NCBI GenBank assembly: GCA_022827785.1
Contig: JAJEIM010000027.1
Location: 31,057 to 95,056 of the forward strand
Direction of reading: 5' to 3'
DNA length: 64,000 nucleotides
Source of the DNA: Acidimicrobiia bacterium
GTDB taxonomy: Bacteria > Actinomycetota > Acidimicrobiia > Spongiisociales > Spongiisociaceae
In this document: positions 45,393 through 55,211 of the stretch, one piece after another
How the letters are laid out: each line of letters starts with the position of its first letter
How positions within the stretch are numbered: the stretch's first letter is position 1
Notes under the pieces: generated by a model
Told to the model about the DNA's origin: nothing
Databases searched by the model: none
Seen by the model: only the letters and a program-made list of their open reading frames with translations
Position numbers and translations under genes: made by a program

Positions 45393-46388
45393 CTGTCCGA
45401 CTTGCCCCACGTGTCGGTGGTGATGGCGGTGCGCAACGAGGCCGCTCATCTCGAAGCCACCCTGCGGGCCGTCTTCGACCAGGACTACGAAGGAGGCCTC
45501 GAGGTGGTGGTCGCGGATGGGCGGAGCACCGATGGGACGCTCGCCATCCTGCGAAGGTGCGCCTGGGAGGACTCCCGCCTCAAGGTGATCGACAACCCCG
45601 ATCTGGGGGTGGCGACCGGTCTCAACCGGGCGATCGGCGCGGCCCGCGGCCAGGTCCTGGTGCGGTGTGACGGGCATGCCGAACTCGCCCCCGACTACGT
45701 GCGTCTCGCGGTCGGACTGCTGGAGGAGACCGGAGCGGCCAACGTGGGTGGGCGGCAGGACGCCGTGGGACGGAGCACCCTCCAGCGGGCAATAGCCATC
45801 GCCATGAACTCGCCGGCAGCGGCGGGGACCGCCCGCTTCAGGCATTCCGCGGTGGCCGGGCCTGCGGACACCGTATACCTGGGCGTGTTCGACCGGCAAT
45901 CCCTCGAGGAGGTGGGGGGCTTCGACCCTGCCCTGGTACGCAACCAGGACTTCGAGCTCAACCATCGGCTCCGGCAGTCCGGAAAGCTCGTCTGGTTCGA
46001 CCCGCGGCTGGCGGTTGCCTACCACCCCCGTACCAGCCTGCGCGCCCTCTGGAAGCAGTATCTCGACTACGGAAGGTGGAAGCGGGTGATGCTGCTCCGC
46101 AACCCGGGCGCGCTCGCCCTCCGGCAACTGGCCCCGCCGGCGCTGATCACGGGCCTGGTCCTCTCTGCGATCGGCGCCACGATCGGCGTGCCGTTCTGGT
46201 GGGTACCGCCGGTCGCCTACGCGTCGCTGATCCTGGCGACCACGCTGGCGGAGACCGTCAGGAGCCGGGACCGGGCCGCCTGGCTCCTTTCGGCGGTGAT
46301 GCCGACCATGCATCTGGCATGGGGTATCGGCTTCCTATTGGTTCCCGTCGGGAGGCGTCGGGCCACCCCAGTAGAAGGCCCGGGCTAG
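45393..46388 (+). CDS. Family 2 glycosyltransferase (ExoA-like), likely CTG start
   Basis: The enzyme transfers a sugar from a nucleotide donor in surface-glycan assembly. The protein has about 331 residues with LPHVSVVMAVRNEAAHLEAT, VVVADGRSTDGTLAIL, ARGQVLVRCDGHAEL (DxD-type) and GGFDPALVRNQDFELNHRLR (acceptor ED motif). Two or three membrane helices close the C-terminus. A near-perfect AAGGAGG lies 5 bp before a CTG codon at 45393; the next candidates are TTG 45402 and an internal GTG. CTG gives the family-typical N-terminus MSDLPxVSVVMAVRNE. It is convergent with, and overlaps by 54 bp, the SpoIID-SLH gene. Confidence 0.88.
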   Translation: MSDLPHVSVVMAVRNEAAHLEATLRAVFDQDYEGGLEVVVADGRSTDGTLAILRRCAWEDSRLKVIDNPDLGVATGLNRAIGAARGQVLVRCDGHAELAPDYVRLAVGLLEETGAANVGGRQDAVGRSTLQRAIAIAMNSPAAAGTARFRHSAVAGPADTVYLGVFDRQSLEEVGGFDPALVRNQDFELNHRLRQSGKLVWFDPRLAVAYHPRTSLRALWKQYLDYGRWKRVMLLRNPGALALRQLAPPALITGLVLSAIGATIGVPFWWVPPVAYASLILATTLAETVRSRDRAAWLLSAVMPTMHLAWGIGFLLVPVGRRRATPVEGPG

Positions 46389-48380
46389 CAACGTGGCCAT
46401 CTGGCCCCGAGTGAGGGGCCGGTAGGGGCAGAACCGGTCGGGGGCGCAGCCGACGGTGATCCCCTCGGCGGCGATGGCGTGGATGGCTCCGCGATGGCTG
46501 TTGTTGGCCGCAACGTCATCGAACGTACGTCCGTCGAACGAATCGAGCGGCGCAAGGCCCAATGCCCTCATCAGGAACGTGGCCATCTGGCCCCGAGTGA
46601 GGGGCGCCTCCGGACAGTACCGGTTGGCGGCGCATCCGACCGTGATCCCGGCCTCCGCCAGGGCATATATCTCGCTCGCATGCGGGAAGGAGGTGGGCAC
46701 GTCCTCGAAGTTCAGGGCGTAGGGCTCCTCGGGTCTCGGAAGCCTGGCGGCCCTCGCCAGCAGCACCGCCACTTGCAGCCGGTTGGCCTGGTCGCTCGGG
46801 CAGAAGTAGAGGCTGTAGTGATCGCAGCCCTCCGCGATCCCGGCCAGCCGCAGGGTATCTATCCCGTCCTCGTGGGTGTGGCCGGCTATGTCCTGGAACG
46901 GGGGAAGCTCGTCGTACGGGATGTCGCCCTGCTCGGGCGCCTGACCCTCCCCGTCATCGCCCTGGTCCGGAGGATCGGGCTCGGTGGGAGGCGCCTGGCG
47001 GTCATCGATGGCGCGGACCACCGACGACCTGAGACCGAGCCCGTAGCGGAGCCAGGCCCCTGCCACCGTCGTCGAGACGTCGCTGCCTCCTTCTCGGCCG
47101 TCGAAACGCACTCGGGAGACGCTGGCGGTGGTCGGGCCCGACACCAGTTGCGCGTCGGTCACCTCGTCCCAACCCAGCCGGTCGGCGATCTGGGAAGCCG
47201 AGATGGTCTTGCGCCACGAAGCGACCGGATTGCCCAAGCTCGGATCGAGGTCCCAGGGGTCGTCTTTCGGCAGCAGGTACGGCCACTGGGTCACCGAACT
47301 CGGGCGCTCGTTCCACTCGGTGAAGAAGCCGTAGCGGTTGCTGTTGGTGATCCCGCCGGACGAGGTGGAGAAGAAGGCCTGGATGATGCCGCCCTTGGTG
47401 AAGCGCTCCCATCCCTGTCCGAAGTAGGTGAGCACCCGGCCCTCCGTGGCTGCCACCGCGTCCACCCAGGCCGATTGATCGGGTCCGTCCTCCCGCCACC
47501 ATCCCGCGTACACCTGATCACGGGTGTTGTCGTACAGGTGACACCAGCACGAGTCCTTGCGGGAGGCACTGATCCCCGGGTCCCCGTCGGGATCCGCCGG
47601 GCGCTCGTTCACCTCCTGGGCCAGGAACTTGAAGGCCCCGTAGGTACGGGCCGCCACCGCCTGCGCCTCGTTGATCCCGGGCGCCTTCCAGTAGGGGAAG
47701 ATCTCGGCGATACCCCGGACATAGTCCTCGAGGCCGATGGTCAGGAGCACGTGGAAACCGACCTCGACCGGGTCGTCCCGCAACTTGATCGCCCCATGGC
47801 GGTACTCGCACTCCGAGTCCCTCACCACGCAGGGCTTCTTCCGGTCCTCCCCGTATCGAAGCTGGACGCCGTCCGCCTCGGGCCAGGAGATCGACGCCCG
47901 GCAGTCCCCCGCCGTTCCCTGAAGTTCGTCGTCCATGAAGAACCCGCACTCGCCTGCGCCGATCCGGCGGAACTCCCAGCGCTCCCCGTCCTGCGGCTGC
48001 TCCGGCTTGGGACACGGCCCGGCACCGTCGTCCGCCAGGCACAACTCCAGCGGCCCGCCCACCGCGGTGAACTCCAGGAGGGTGATCTGGGAGGCGATAT
48101 TGATCCAGAGCGGGTTGTCCAGCGTGGTCAGCAGGTCGCTGGGTAGGTCGAGATCGGACAGATCGGCGGGACTCGAGCCGGTGTAGTAGTAGGCGGCGAT
48201 GTCCTCGCCGGGCTTCCGGGGGTCTGCCACGGCCTGGCCGTATGCGCCCCACTGGCTCATCCCCACCCCGTGACCCCAGCCCGAGCCTTCGAACGTGAAG
48301 GTCTTGTCGTCCTGGGCCGTCACCTGGACAGCTACCCCGATGATGGCTACCAGCGCGAGTAGCAGTGCCCTCCTGACCAC
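46335..48380 (-). CDS. SpoIID/LytB-domain protein with C-terminal SLH repeats
   Basis: This is a secreted wall protein. A signal-anchor helix (RALLLALVAIIGVAVQVTAQ) follows the GTG start. Then comes a SpoIID/LytB domain: FTFEGSGWGHGVGMSQWGAY, ILLTIGLEDYVRGIAEIFPY-like VLLTIGLEDYVRGIAEIFPY, EAQAVAARTYGAFKFL and FFSTSSGGITNSNRYGF. After a Pro/Asp/Gly linker come three SLH repeats (for example YCPEAPLTRGQMATFLMRAL). SpoIID proteins cleave or bind peptidoglycan stripped of stem peptides. In a non-sporulating actinobacterium it more likely acts in wall remodelling. The SLH repeats would bind pyruvylated wall polymer. Protein length is 681 residues. Confidence 0.88.
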   Translation of the reverse strand: MVRRALLLALVAIIGVAVQVTAQDDKTFTFEGSGWGHGVGMSQWGAYGQAVADPRKPGEDIAAYYYTGSSPADLSDLDLPSDLLTTLDNPLWINIASQITLLEFTAVGGPLELCLADDGAGPCPKPEQPQDGERWEFRRIGAGECGFFMDDELQGTAGDCRASISWPEADGVQLRYGEDRKKPCVVRDSECEYRHGAIKLRDDPVEVGFHVLLTIGLEDYVRGIAEIFPYWKAPGINEAQAVAARTYGAFKFLAQEVNERPADPDGDPGISASRKDSCWCHLYDNTRDQVYAGWWREDGPDQSAWVDAVAATEGRVLTYFGQGWERFTKGGIIQAFFSTSSGGITNSNRYGFFTEWNERPSSVTQWPYLLPKDDPWDLDPSLGNPVASWRKTISASQIADRLGWDEVTDAQLVSGPTTASVSRVRFDGREGGSDVSTTVAGAWLRYGLGLRSSVVRAIDDRQAPPTEPDPPDQGDDGEGQAPEQGDIPYDELPPFQDIAGHTHEDGIDTLRLAGIAEGCDHYSLYFCPSDQANRLQVAVLLARAARLPRPEEPYALNFEDVPTSFPHASEIYALAEAGITVGCAANRYCPEAPLTRGQMATFLMRALGLAPLDSFDGRTFDDVAANNSHRGAIHAIAAEGITVGCAPDRFCPYRPLTRGQMATLLARAFYWGGPTPPDGNQ

Positions 48381-48534
48381 GCCGGCCAGTGTAGGACGGC
48401 GCGGGGAGATTCCTGAGGACCCCCGATCACGCCGGTTCGGCCCTCGATCCGGATCCGGTCGCGCTGCTATCCGGGGCCTTACGGTAGAGTCCGGCCGTGC
48501 TCGAGCCCACCTCCGGAGGAGTACCACCTCTCTA

Positions 48535-51432
48535 ATGGATCAGGTGATGTCCCCCGTTCCACCCGCCACAATAAGAAACAACGACTGGCGTAGCCTGGAA
48601 CCGCCGTCGGCCGATGACTTCATCCCCGAAATGCCCGTCTCGGTCGTCGTCCCGTACTACGAGGCGCCCGATGCGCTCGACCTGACCCTGGCGGCGCTGG
48701 AGCGGCAGACCTACCCCCGTGACCTGTTCGAGGTGATCGTTGTGGACGACGGGTCCTCCGTTCCCCTGGAACCGCCGGTTTCGAGCCCGCTGGACGTGCG
48801 GGTGATACACCAGGAGGATCTCGGGTTCGGGCTGGCGCGGGCCCGGAACAACGGCGCGCGGGCGGCGCGCCATCCCATCCTCGTGTTCCTCGATTGCGAC
48901 ATGCTTCCCGAGGCCGGATGGCTGGCAGCACACGCACGCTGGCATCACATGGCCGGCGATCTGCTCACCCTCGGGTTCCGAGCGCATGTGGATGTCGGGG
49001 GCATCGATGCGGCGACCGTCCGCAACCGGACCGGAGCACTCGCCGACCTGTTCAGGGGTAGGAGGGTCGATCGCCCGGAGTGGATCGAGTTCCACATGTC
49101 CAGGACCGATGAATTGACCATGGAGTCCGACGACCTCTTCCGGGTGGTCACCGGAGGGAATCTCGGCGTGGGCCGCCGGTTCTTCGATCATGTCGGCGGT
49201 TTCGACGAGTCCTTCAACCGCTGGGGAATGGAGGACACCGAGTTCGGCTACCGGGCCTTCACCTATGGAGGCCCGCTGGTGCCGGTTCGGGATGCCTTGT
49301 GCTGGCATCAGGGCGAGGGCGCCGATCCCAGCGCCGCGGAGCGGGCAAGTCTCGACATCCAGCGGGCCAAGGTCTCACATCTGATCGCGCACCCGCATTT
49401 CCGCCAGGCCCGGCCCGGCCGCAGCTTCACCGTCCCCTCCTACGTGGTGACCATCGACCCGGGGGATCGTCCTCCGGAAGTGGTCTTCGCGGCTGCCGAG
49501 GAAATAGTCTGCAACACCATCCACGATCTGGTGGTCTGGGTCGGGGACCGTCCCGGGGATGCCGGTTACGAGTGGCTCCGGCATCACCTGGCGCCCGATC
49601 CACGAGTCTTCTTCGGGCCGGTCGACGGCGCGATGGAGAGCTTCCCTCTCGCTTCCTTCCATGTGGTCATGCCGGCCGGCATGACCACGGACAGGCGGGT
49701 CATCCAGCGACTTCGGGACGGCTTGGGAACCCGGGCGGCCGCGATCGCGACCCTGGGCGACGGATCCAGCATCTCGATAGCCCGCACCTGGATCCTGCAT
49801 CGAGCCCGACGGACCGGAAGGGACCTTGAGGATCTGGGGGAGGTAGTGCCGCTCAGCCTCTCCGACCTGGTTCTGCGGCGCAAGGCCCCCGCCGGTGACC
49901 TCCGCCTGCGCGGATCACACTTCGGCGCCAAGGTGGCTCTCGTGCTGTCGCAGTTGAGACGGATCCGGAGCCCTCGGCAGGCCTGGAACTTCGCCGGATG
50001 GTTCGTCTCGGCCTCGGGAAGGAGGCTCTTCAACGTCGCTCGCAGGGTGTGGGCGAGCGTGCGCCCGGCGCCGCCGGACCCGACCGGGCCGGCCGAGTAC
50101 CCGCTCGGGGTGGAAATCGCCGTCATCGGACATAGGGCCAGGGACGTGTTCTCCGGTTCGAGCCGTGTTCACCTCACCCCGGACGGCGAGCAACCGGACC
50201 TGGTGGTGGCCGATACCGCGGACGGACTGCCGGACACCGGGCCGGTAGGCGGCTTTCCCGCGGTGATCCTGGCGGAGGAGTCCCCCCTGCTGGCCGTACC
50301 GGCCTTCGACATCGAGCGGATGAACCCCGAGAACTGGAAGTGGCATGTGGGGGGCCGGGTCGGCGCCCTGGGCAAGACCGGACTTCCTGAAGGCGTCGAG
50401 ATCGACACCGTGGTGGAGGCGGTTGACCGTAGGGAGCTGTCAAGGCTCCATCACCTGGAGGACTTCCCGTCCTTCCACCCCGACACGATCTGCCGGGCGG
50501 CTACGTTGGCCTCGCTGGCCGCCACCGGGGTGGTGATCCACGTCAACGAGGACGACCCCGAGTTGAAGGCCCACCTCGGGACCGGGTTGTACGCCGCCAT
50601 GCGGGACGAACGGATCACGCAGGCCGGGCTGAGAACCAGAGAGCGGCTCAGCATCGACATGCGCCGGGAGGCCCTGCGCACCCACTCGCTCCGCGCGAGG
50701 ACCCGCCAGGTCGCAGCGGCGGCCGGCCTCGCCGCGTTTCCGGGACTCCCGCAGGTATCCATCCTGCTGGCATCCCGGCGGCCCGGCCTGCTGGAAACAT
50801 GCCTGGAGCTCGCTGCCTCCCAGACGTATCCTCGCCTCGAGTTGGTGATGGCCCTTCACGGCGAAGGGTTCCCCGACACGATCGACACCTCGGACTACCC
50901 GTTCCCGGTCGAGGTGGTGCGTGCTCCGTCGGACCGGTTATTCGGGGAGGTGCTCAACCAGGCCACCCGCGCTGCCGGCGGGACCCTGCTGACGAAGATG
51001 GACGACGACGACCATTACGGCGCGGAGCACGTGTGGGACCTGGTGCTGGCACACGAGTACTCCCGCGCCAACCTGGTCGCCAAGGCGGCCGAGTTCGTCT
51101 ACCTGGGTTCCAGCGACAGGACGATCCACCGCATGATCGGAGGCGGAGAGGTCAGGTCGGACAACCCCACCATTGCCGGTGGGGCGATGATCATCGCCGC
51201 TGACGACCTTGCGGAGGCAGGTGGTTGGCGCCGGATCCCCAGGTGGGTCGACCAGGCCCTGCTGAAGGACGTCGTCCGGGAAGGAGGCATCGCCTACCGG
51301 ACGCACGGACACGGGTACCTGCTCGTCCGGCACGGCGACGAGCACACATGGAAGTCGCCCGACTCCTACTTCCTGCGCCATGCCCAGGAGACGCGTGCCG
51401 GATGCGATCTGGCGTTCGCCGCTATCGAGTGA
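48535..51432 (+). CDS. Large two-domain glycosyltransferase (GT2 plus second GT-A domain)
   Basis: The 965-residue protein begins with a complete GT2 domain: MPVSVVVPYYEAPDALDLTL, VIVVDDGSSVPLE, GARAARHPILVFLDCDMLPE (DxD) and the GT27-like C-terminal piece NRWGMEDTEFGYRAFTYGG. A middle region with no recognised motif (residues about 300-740) is followed by a second GT-A domain: PQVSILLASRRPGLLETCLE, KMDDDDHYGAEHVWD and AYRTHGHGYLLVRHGDEHTW. Two active sites suggest addition of two sugars or a processive role. ATG 48535 is used; ATG 48547 is possible. The stop overlaps the convergent membrane-protein gene by 11 bp. Confidence 0.87.
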   Translation: MDQVMSPVPPATIRNNDWRSLEPPSADDFIPEMPVSVVVPYYEAPDALDLTLAALERQTYPRDLFEVIVVDDGSSVPLEPPVSSPLDVRVIHQEDLGFGLARARNNGARAARHPILVFLDCDMLPEAGWLAAHARWHHMAGDLLTLGFRAHVDVGGIDAATVRNRTGALADLFRGRRVDRPEWIEFHMSRTDELTMESDDLFRVVTGGNLGVGRRFFDHVGGFDESFNRWGMEDTEFGYRAFTYGGPLVPVRDALCWHQGEGADPSAAERASLDIQRAKVSHLIAHPHFRQARPGRSFTVPSYVVTIDPGDRPPEVVFAAAEEIVCNTIHDLVVWVGDRPGDAGYEWLRHHLAPDPRVFFGPVDGAMESFPLASFHVVMPAGMTTDRRVIQRLRDGLGTRAAAIATLGDGSSISIARTWILHRARRTGRDLEDLGEVVPLSLSDLVLRRKAPAGDLRLRGSHFGAKVALVLSQLRRIRSPRQAWNFAGWFVSASGRRLFNVARRVWASVRPAPPDPTGPAEYPLGVEIAVIGHRARDVFSGSSRVHLTPDGEQPDLVVADTADGLPDTGPVGGFPAVILAEESPLLAVPAFDIERMNPENWKWHVGGRVGALGKTGLPEGVEIDTVVEAVDRRELSRLHHLEDFPSFHPDTICRAATLASLAATGVVIHVNEDDPELKAHLGTGLYAAMRDERITQAGLRTRERLSIDMRREALRTHSLRARTRQVAAAAGLAAFPGLPQVSILLASRRPGLLETCLELAASQTYPRLELVMALHGEGFPDTIDTSDYPFPVEVVRAPSDRLFGEVLNQATRAAGGTLLTKMDDDDHYGAEHVWDLVLAHEYSRANLVAKAAEFVYLGSSDRTIHRMIGGGEVRSDNPTIAGGAMIIAADDLAEAGGWRRIPRWVDQALLKDVVREGGIAYRTHGHGYLLVRHGDEHTWKSPDSYFLRHAQETRAGCDLAFAAIE

Positions 51433-52903
51433 GGGAAGCGGCGGTGAACAGGGCGTAGCGGCCCTGCTCAGCCACAGGCTTCACACCTGCTTCGACCTGC
51501 GCCGGCATCCGGTCGACCCGGACCAGCACCAGGTCGCCGCCGCTCGCCGCCGCGATGCCGTCCGGCGTGACCTCGGCCACCGGCAGGTCCCAGTAGTAGC
51601 TCACCCATCGGGGAAGGGGATCGACTCCCTCCGCCACCCACGCCACCGCCTGGCCCGGCGCCGGTCCCACCGCCCTGACCAGCCCGCCGGCATCGGAGGG
51701 GGCGTCGAAGTAGGCGTGCCGGTAGGCGCCCAGGCTGCGGAACCCGAGCACGGCCAGGAGGACCAGGCCGGCCACCGCCGGCACCCGCGCCCGCTTCCAG
51801 CCGATCAGGCTCCCGATACCCAGCCGGACGGTGCCCAACCGGTCCAGCATGACCGTCACACCCAGCATGACGGGCACGAGGAGCGGGTAGGTCCAGTAGT
51901 CATGCAGGAAGGCCGCGTCGGGGTTGGCCAACGTCCACACCCCGAGGGCGATCACGACCACTCCCGAGGCCATCCGGGTGCGGCGGTCGGCCACCGCGGC
52001 GACAAGGGCCGGAACGATCGCCCACCGGAACCAGCCGGGGAACAGCGTTCCGTAGAACCAGCGATAGTTCTCCACCAGATCGTCCCATGCGGGCCACCGT
52101 CGGCGCTCGGCGGCGTGCGCGACCAGCTCGCCCCCATCCCCCACCGCCAGCGCCCACACCAGCGTCACCAGCACCATCGCCGCGCCGGTCCCCGCGACCA
52201 ACCCGGCGGTCCGGCGGGACCCGGCATGGACGAGGCCCCATCCTGCCAGCACCGCCACCAGCAGGGCGCCCGTCCACGAGGAGAACGCCACCGCGCCCGC
52301 CACCACGGCCGGCATCACGGCGGAGGGGTAGGCAGCGGATGGACCGTCAGATCCGAGGCTCGGAGCGGGCTCCACGCCGGATGCCCCCAGATGCCGCACC
52401 CAGAGCCCGAGCAGGATGACCATGAGCGACACGCCCAGACCGAGCCGGGCGTAGATCCAGAACATGGGGGTTCCGGCCACCAGCGCCATGGCCAGGACTG
52501 CCGGTCCGCCGCGCAAGCCGAGCCGGCGGGCCAGCCATATCAAGCCCGCCACGGTCGCCAGCCCGGCGAGGTAGCCGGTCAGGCGTAGCTGCCATTCTCC
52601 CTGACCGAGGAACGAGCCGACCAGCGCGTGCATCACGTTCAGCAAGGGCGGATGGTGGACGTACGGTTGCTCCGAGAAAGGCGTCATGGACGCCAGGTAG
52701 TCCGATCCGGACAGTCCGTTCTCCACGAAGTTGCGGACCTGCAGGCCGAACCGCCCGTTGATCCGGCCGTCGTGGCTCGCCCCCAAGGGCAGGAAGAGCA
52801 GATCCCACCACCCCACGGCCAGGATCGCTACGAGCACCCCGCCACCCGGCACCGCGACCCGCGAGCCTGCGTCGAGGCGCCGGAAGATGGCAACGCTACG
52901 CAC
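51422..52903 (-). CDS. Polytopic membrane protein, ArnT/PMT-like, paralogue of the 14181 protein
   Basis: The 493-residue protein has around ten transmembrane helices. The first external loop carries an acidic residue after a His (LGASHDGRINGRFGLQVRNF) and YVHHPPLLNVMHALVG, as in GT39/ArnT-type transferases that use polyprenyl-phosphate sugars. The C-terminal soluble part (AVAWVAEGVDPLPRWVSYYW) aligns with that of the 14181-15677 protein. The GTG at 52903 directly abuts GGAGG, so the exact start is uncertain. It lies in the polysaccharide locus, next to a dolichyl-phosphate-mannose-synthase-like GT2 that could make its lipid-linked donor. Confidence 0.78.
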   Translation of the reverse strand: MRSVAIFRRLDAGSRVAVPGGGVLVAILAVGWWDLLFLPLGASHDGRINGRFGLQVRNFVENGLSGSDYLASMTPFSEQPYVHHPPLLNVMHALVGSFLGQGEWQLRLTGYLAGLATVAGLIWLARRLGLRGGPAVLAMALVAGTPMFWIYARLGLGVSLMVILLGLWVRHLGASGVEPAPSLGSDGPSAAYPSAVMPAVVAGAVAFSSWTGALLVAVLAGWGLVHAGSRRTAGLVAGTGAAMVLVTLVWALAVGDGGELVAHAAERRRWPAWDDLVENYRWFYGTLFPGWFRWAIVPALVAAVADRRTRMASGVVVIALGVWTLANPDAAFLHDYWTYPLLVPVMLGVTVMLDRLGTVRLGIGSLIGWKRARVPAVAGLVLLAVLGFRSLGAYRHAYFDAPSDAGGLVRAVGPAPGQAVAWVAEGVDPLPRWVSYYWDLPVAEVTPDGIAAASGGDLVLVRVDRMPAQVEAGVKPVAEQGRYALFTAASLTR

Positions 52904-53112
52904 CCTCCGAAGCCTAGGAAGGGCGCCGGGAAAGACGGGGATAGCCTGGCCCGGTGCGAATTCAGGCCGGTTCTGTTCACCCGCCGGGCCGGCCGGACGC
53001 CTCTCAGAGCCCTCCCCGGACCACCGGGCTGACCCCTCCCGCGACGCAGTCCAACCGAGCATCGCGGCGTCCGGCTTGCCGCGACGCGCTCGGGCGGGCA
53101 AACTCCGGGAGC

Positions 53113-54036
53113 GTGCAGCCCGACTCACCCGTGGACGTCAGCATCGTCCTCCCGGTATTCAACGAAGCCGGCCACCTCTTCACCGAGTTGGGCCGGATCA
53201 GAGCAGCCATGGACGCCTCGCCGTACACCTACGAGGTCCTGGTGGTCGACGACGGCTCCACTGACGGCGGAGTCGACGAGCTGCCCGACCTGGATCAGGT
53301 TCGCCTGATCTCCTTCCCGCACAACCGGGGATCAGGCGCCGCCCGCCGCGCCGGTACCACCCTGGCCCGCGGCGAGGTCGTGGTCTGGACCGACGCCGAC
53401 ATGACATATCCGAACGACCGCATACCGGAGCTCGTCGACCTGCTGCCCGGATGGGACATGGTGGTGGGCGCCCGCCGGGAGGAGCGAGGCACCCGGCGCA
53501 TGGCCCGCGTCCCGGCCAAGTGGCTCATCCGCATGCTCGCCTCGTTCCTGGCCCGGACCAGGATTCCCGACCTGAACTCAGGATTCCGCGCCTTCCGGAA
53601 AGTGGTGGCCGGCCAGTACCTGCACCTTCTCCCGGCTGGCTTCAGCTGCGTGACCACGCTCACCATGAGCTTCCTTTCCAACGGCTATTCGGTGCGCTAC
53701 ACCCCCATCGACTACGCCCCGCGAGCCGGGCGGTCCAAGTTCCACTGGTGGAAGGACACCGTCTTCTACATCAGGCAGGTGGTGCGGATGGTGCTCCTGT
53801 GGAACCCGCTGCGGTTCTTCGCGCCCATCGGTGTGGTGCTGGGCGGCACCGGGGCGGCCAAGCTGGTCTACGACCTGGTAACCAAGGACCTGCGGGTGGC
53901 CACCAACACCGTGGTCCTGCTGCTGTCCGCGGCGCTGGTGCTACTGGTGGCGCTGGTGGCCGACCTGCTGGTACAGCTCAACCGGTCCCGGGATGCGGTG
54001 CTGCCCGCCCACACCTCACCCCAGGACCCGGATTGA
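53113..54036 (+). CDS. Polyprenyl-phosphate glycosyltransferase (DPM1/GT2 type) with C-terminal membrane helices
   Basis: The protein makes or uses polyprenyl-phosphate sugar. The 307-residue sequence has VDVSIVLPVFNEAGHLFTEL, YEVLVVDDGSTDGGVDELP, RGEVVVWTDADMTYPNDRIP (DxD), VPAKWLIRMLASFLARTRIP, DLNSGFRAFRK (family signature) and two C-terminal membrane helices (FFAPIGVVLGGTGAAKLVYD and VVLLLSAALVLLVALVADLL). GTG 53113 with GGGAG upstream is preferred over the long frame from 52954, which adds a Pro/Arg-rich tail. It is divergent from the ArnT-like gene, suggesting donor-transferase pairing. Confidence 0.92.
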   Translation: MQPDSPVDVSIVLPVFNEAGHLFTELGRIRAAMDASPYTYEVLVVDDGSTDGGVDELPDLDQVRLISFPHNRGSGAARRAGTTLARGEVVVWTDADMTYPNDRIPELVDLLPGWDMVVGARREERGTRRMARVPAKWLIRMLASFLARTRIPDLNSGFRAFRKVVAGQYLHLLPAGFSCVTTLTMSFLSNGYSVRYTPIDYAPRAGRSKFHWWKDTVFYIRQVVRMVLLWNPLRFFAPIGVVLGGTGAAKLVYDLVTKDLRVATNTVVLLLSAALVLLVALVADLLVQLNRSRDAVLPAHTSPQDPD

Positions 54037-54146
54037 ACCGTCCGCCCCGGAAGGCCCGGTATTGCGACTTGCCGGTCCGGGATCTCCCGGCTCGCCACCC
54101 GAAGCTGCCCGACGATGATGCGTGAACGCTCCGGGACCGCCGGCCG

Positions 54147-55211
54147 ATGACGCGCCGGATCGCACTGGCATGCTGGATCGGCTCGGACAACCTGGGGGAC
54201 GAGTTGATCCTGCGCGCCCTCGCTCGCAGCATCCGCGCCCGGGGAGCAACGCCGGTGGCGATCTCGATCGATCCGGCCGCCACCTCGGACCTCCATGGGA
54301 TCAACGCCCTGCGGCATCGCTCCCCCGGGGACACGCGCCGGCTCTCCCGGTCGCTGGCGGGCCTGGACGGGATCATCCTCGCGGGAGGATTGATCCAGAA
54401 CGAGACTTCGCCGTGGAACCTGCCGTTCCACGCTTCACGCCTGTGGGCGGGCAGGCGCCTGCCCGCCGGGACGGTCGGGCTCGGAGTGGGCCGGGTGAAA
54501 GGACGCGGGTCGCTGGCCATCGCCCGCCGGATGATGCGCCGCACGAACCCCCTGGTGGTGCGGGACCACGCTTCGGCAGACCGCCTGATCTCGTGGGGGA
54601 TTGCGCCGGTCCGGGTGGGCGCCGATCCCGTCATCGCAGAGGATGCGCCGCCGTCCGCTCCCGATGACTCGTTCTGCGTGATCCTCCGCCCCCCCAACCG
54701 TCGGGGAGCGCGTACCGCCGCCGCAAAGGCCGGACCGCCCTCCGCCGTCCGGGCGGCCGCCATCGCATCGGCCCTGGACGAGGTGGCGGACGACACGGGA
54801 CTCCGGATCCGGATGGTGGCGTTCCAGGCGGGCCGCGACGCCCCGGTCCATGAAGCCGTGGCTCACCGTCTCAGGCATGACGCGGAGTTGGTGACCCCCG
54901 ACCTGGACACGGTCCTGGACGAGGTCGGCCGCAGCCGGCTCGTCATCTCCATGCGCTACCACGGAGCGATAGCCGCCCTGCTGCACGGCCGGGCCGCGGT
55001 GCTCCTCGACTACTCCCCCAAGATGGCCTCGCTCGCAGCGGAGGGCGGGCAATGGGCGCCGCTCATCACCGAGCCGGACACCGAGCCGGACCGCCTGGTG
55101 CGAGCCTCGCGGTCCGCCCTCGGCGTGGCCTCCCGGGCGGGAACCGCGCGAGAGGCGCTGCGGGCCCGCCTGGCCGAGAACGACCGGGCGCTCGACGAGC
55201 TGATCCCGTGA
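54147..55211 (+). CDS. Polysaccharide pyruvyl transferase family protein (CsaB/WcaK-like)
   Basis: These enzymes add ketal pyruvate from phosphoenolpyruvate to a wall-polymer sugar, creating the ligand for SLH domains. The 354-residue protein has RIALACWIGSDNLGDELILR, LAGLDGIILAGGLIQNETS, TVGLGVGRVKG, NPLVVRDHASADRLISWGI, DPVIAEDAP, and the signature SMRYHGAIAALLHGRAAVLL followed by DYSPKMASLA. Two SLH-bearing proteins (46335-48380 and 31792-32310) are in the window, so the context is coherent. The stop overlaps the next gene by 4 bp. Confidence 0.9.
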   Translation: MTRRIALACWIGSDNLGDELILRALARSIRARGATPVAISIDPAATSDLHGINALRHRSPGDTRRLSRSLAGLDGIILAGGLIQNETSPWNLPFHASRLWAGRRLPAGTVGLGVGRVKGRGSLAIARRMMRRTNPLVVRDHASADRLISWGIAPVRVGADPVIAEDAPPSAPDDSFCVILRPPNRRGARTAAAKAGPPSAVRAAAIASALDEVADDTGLRIRMVAFQAGRDAPVHEAVAHRLRHDAELVTPDLDTVLDEVGRSRLVISMRYHGAIAALLHGRAAVLLDYSPKMASLAAEGGQWAPLITEPDTEPDRLVRASRSALGVASRAGTAREALRARLAENDRALDELIP

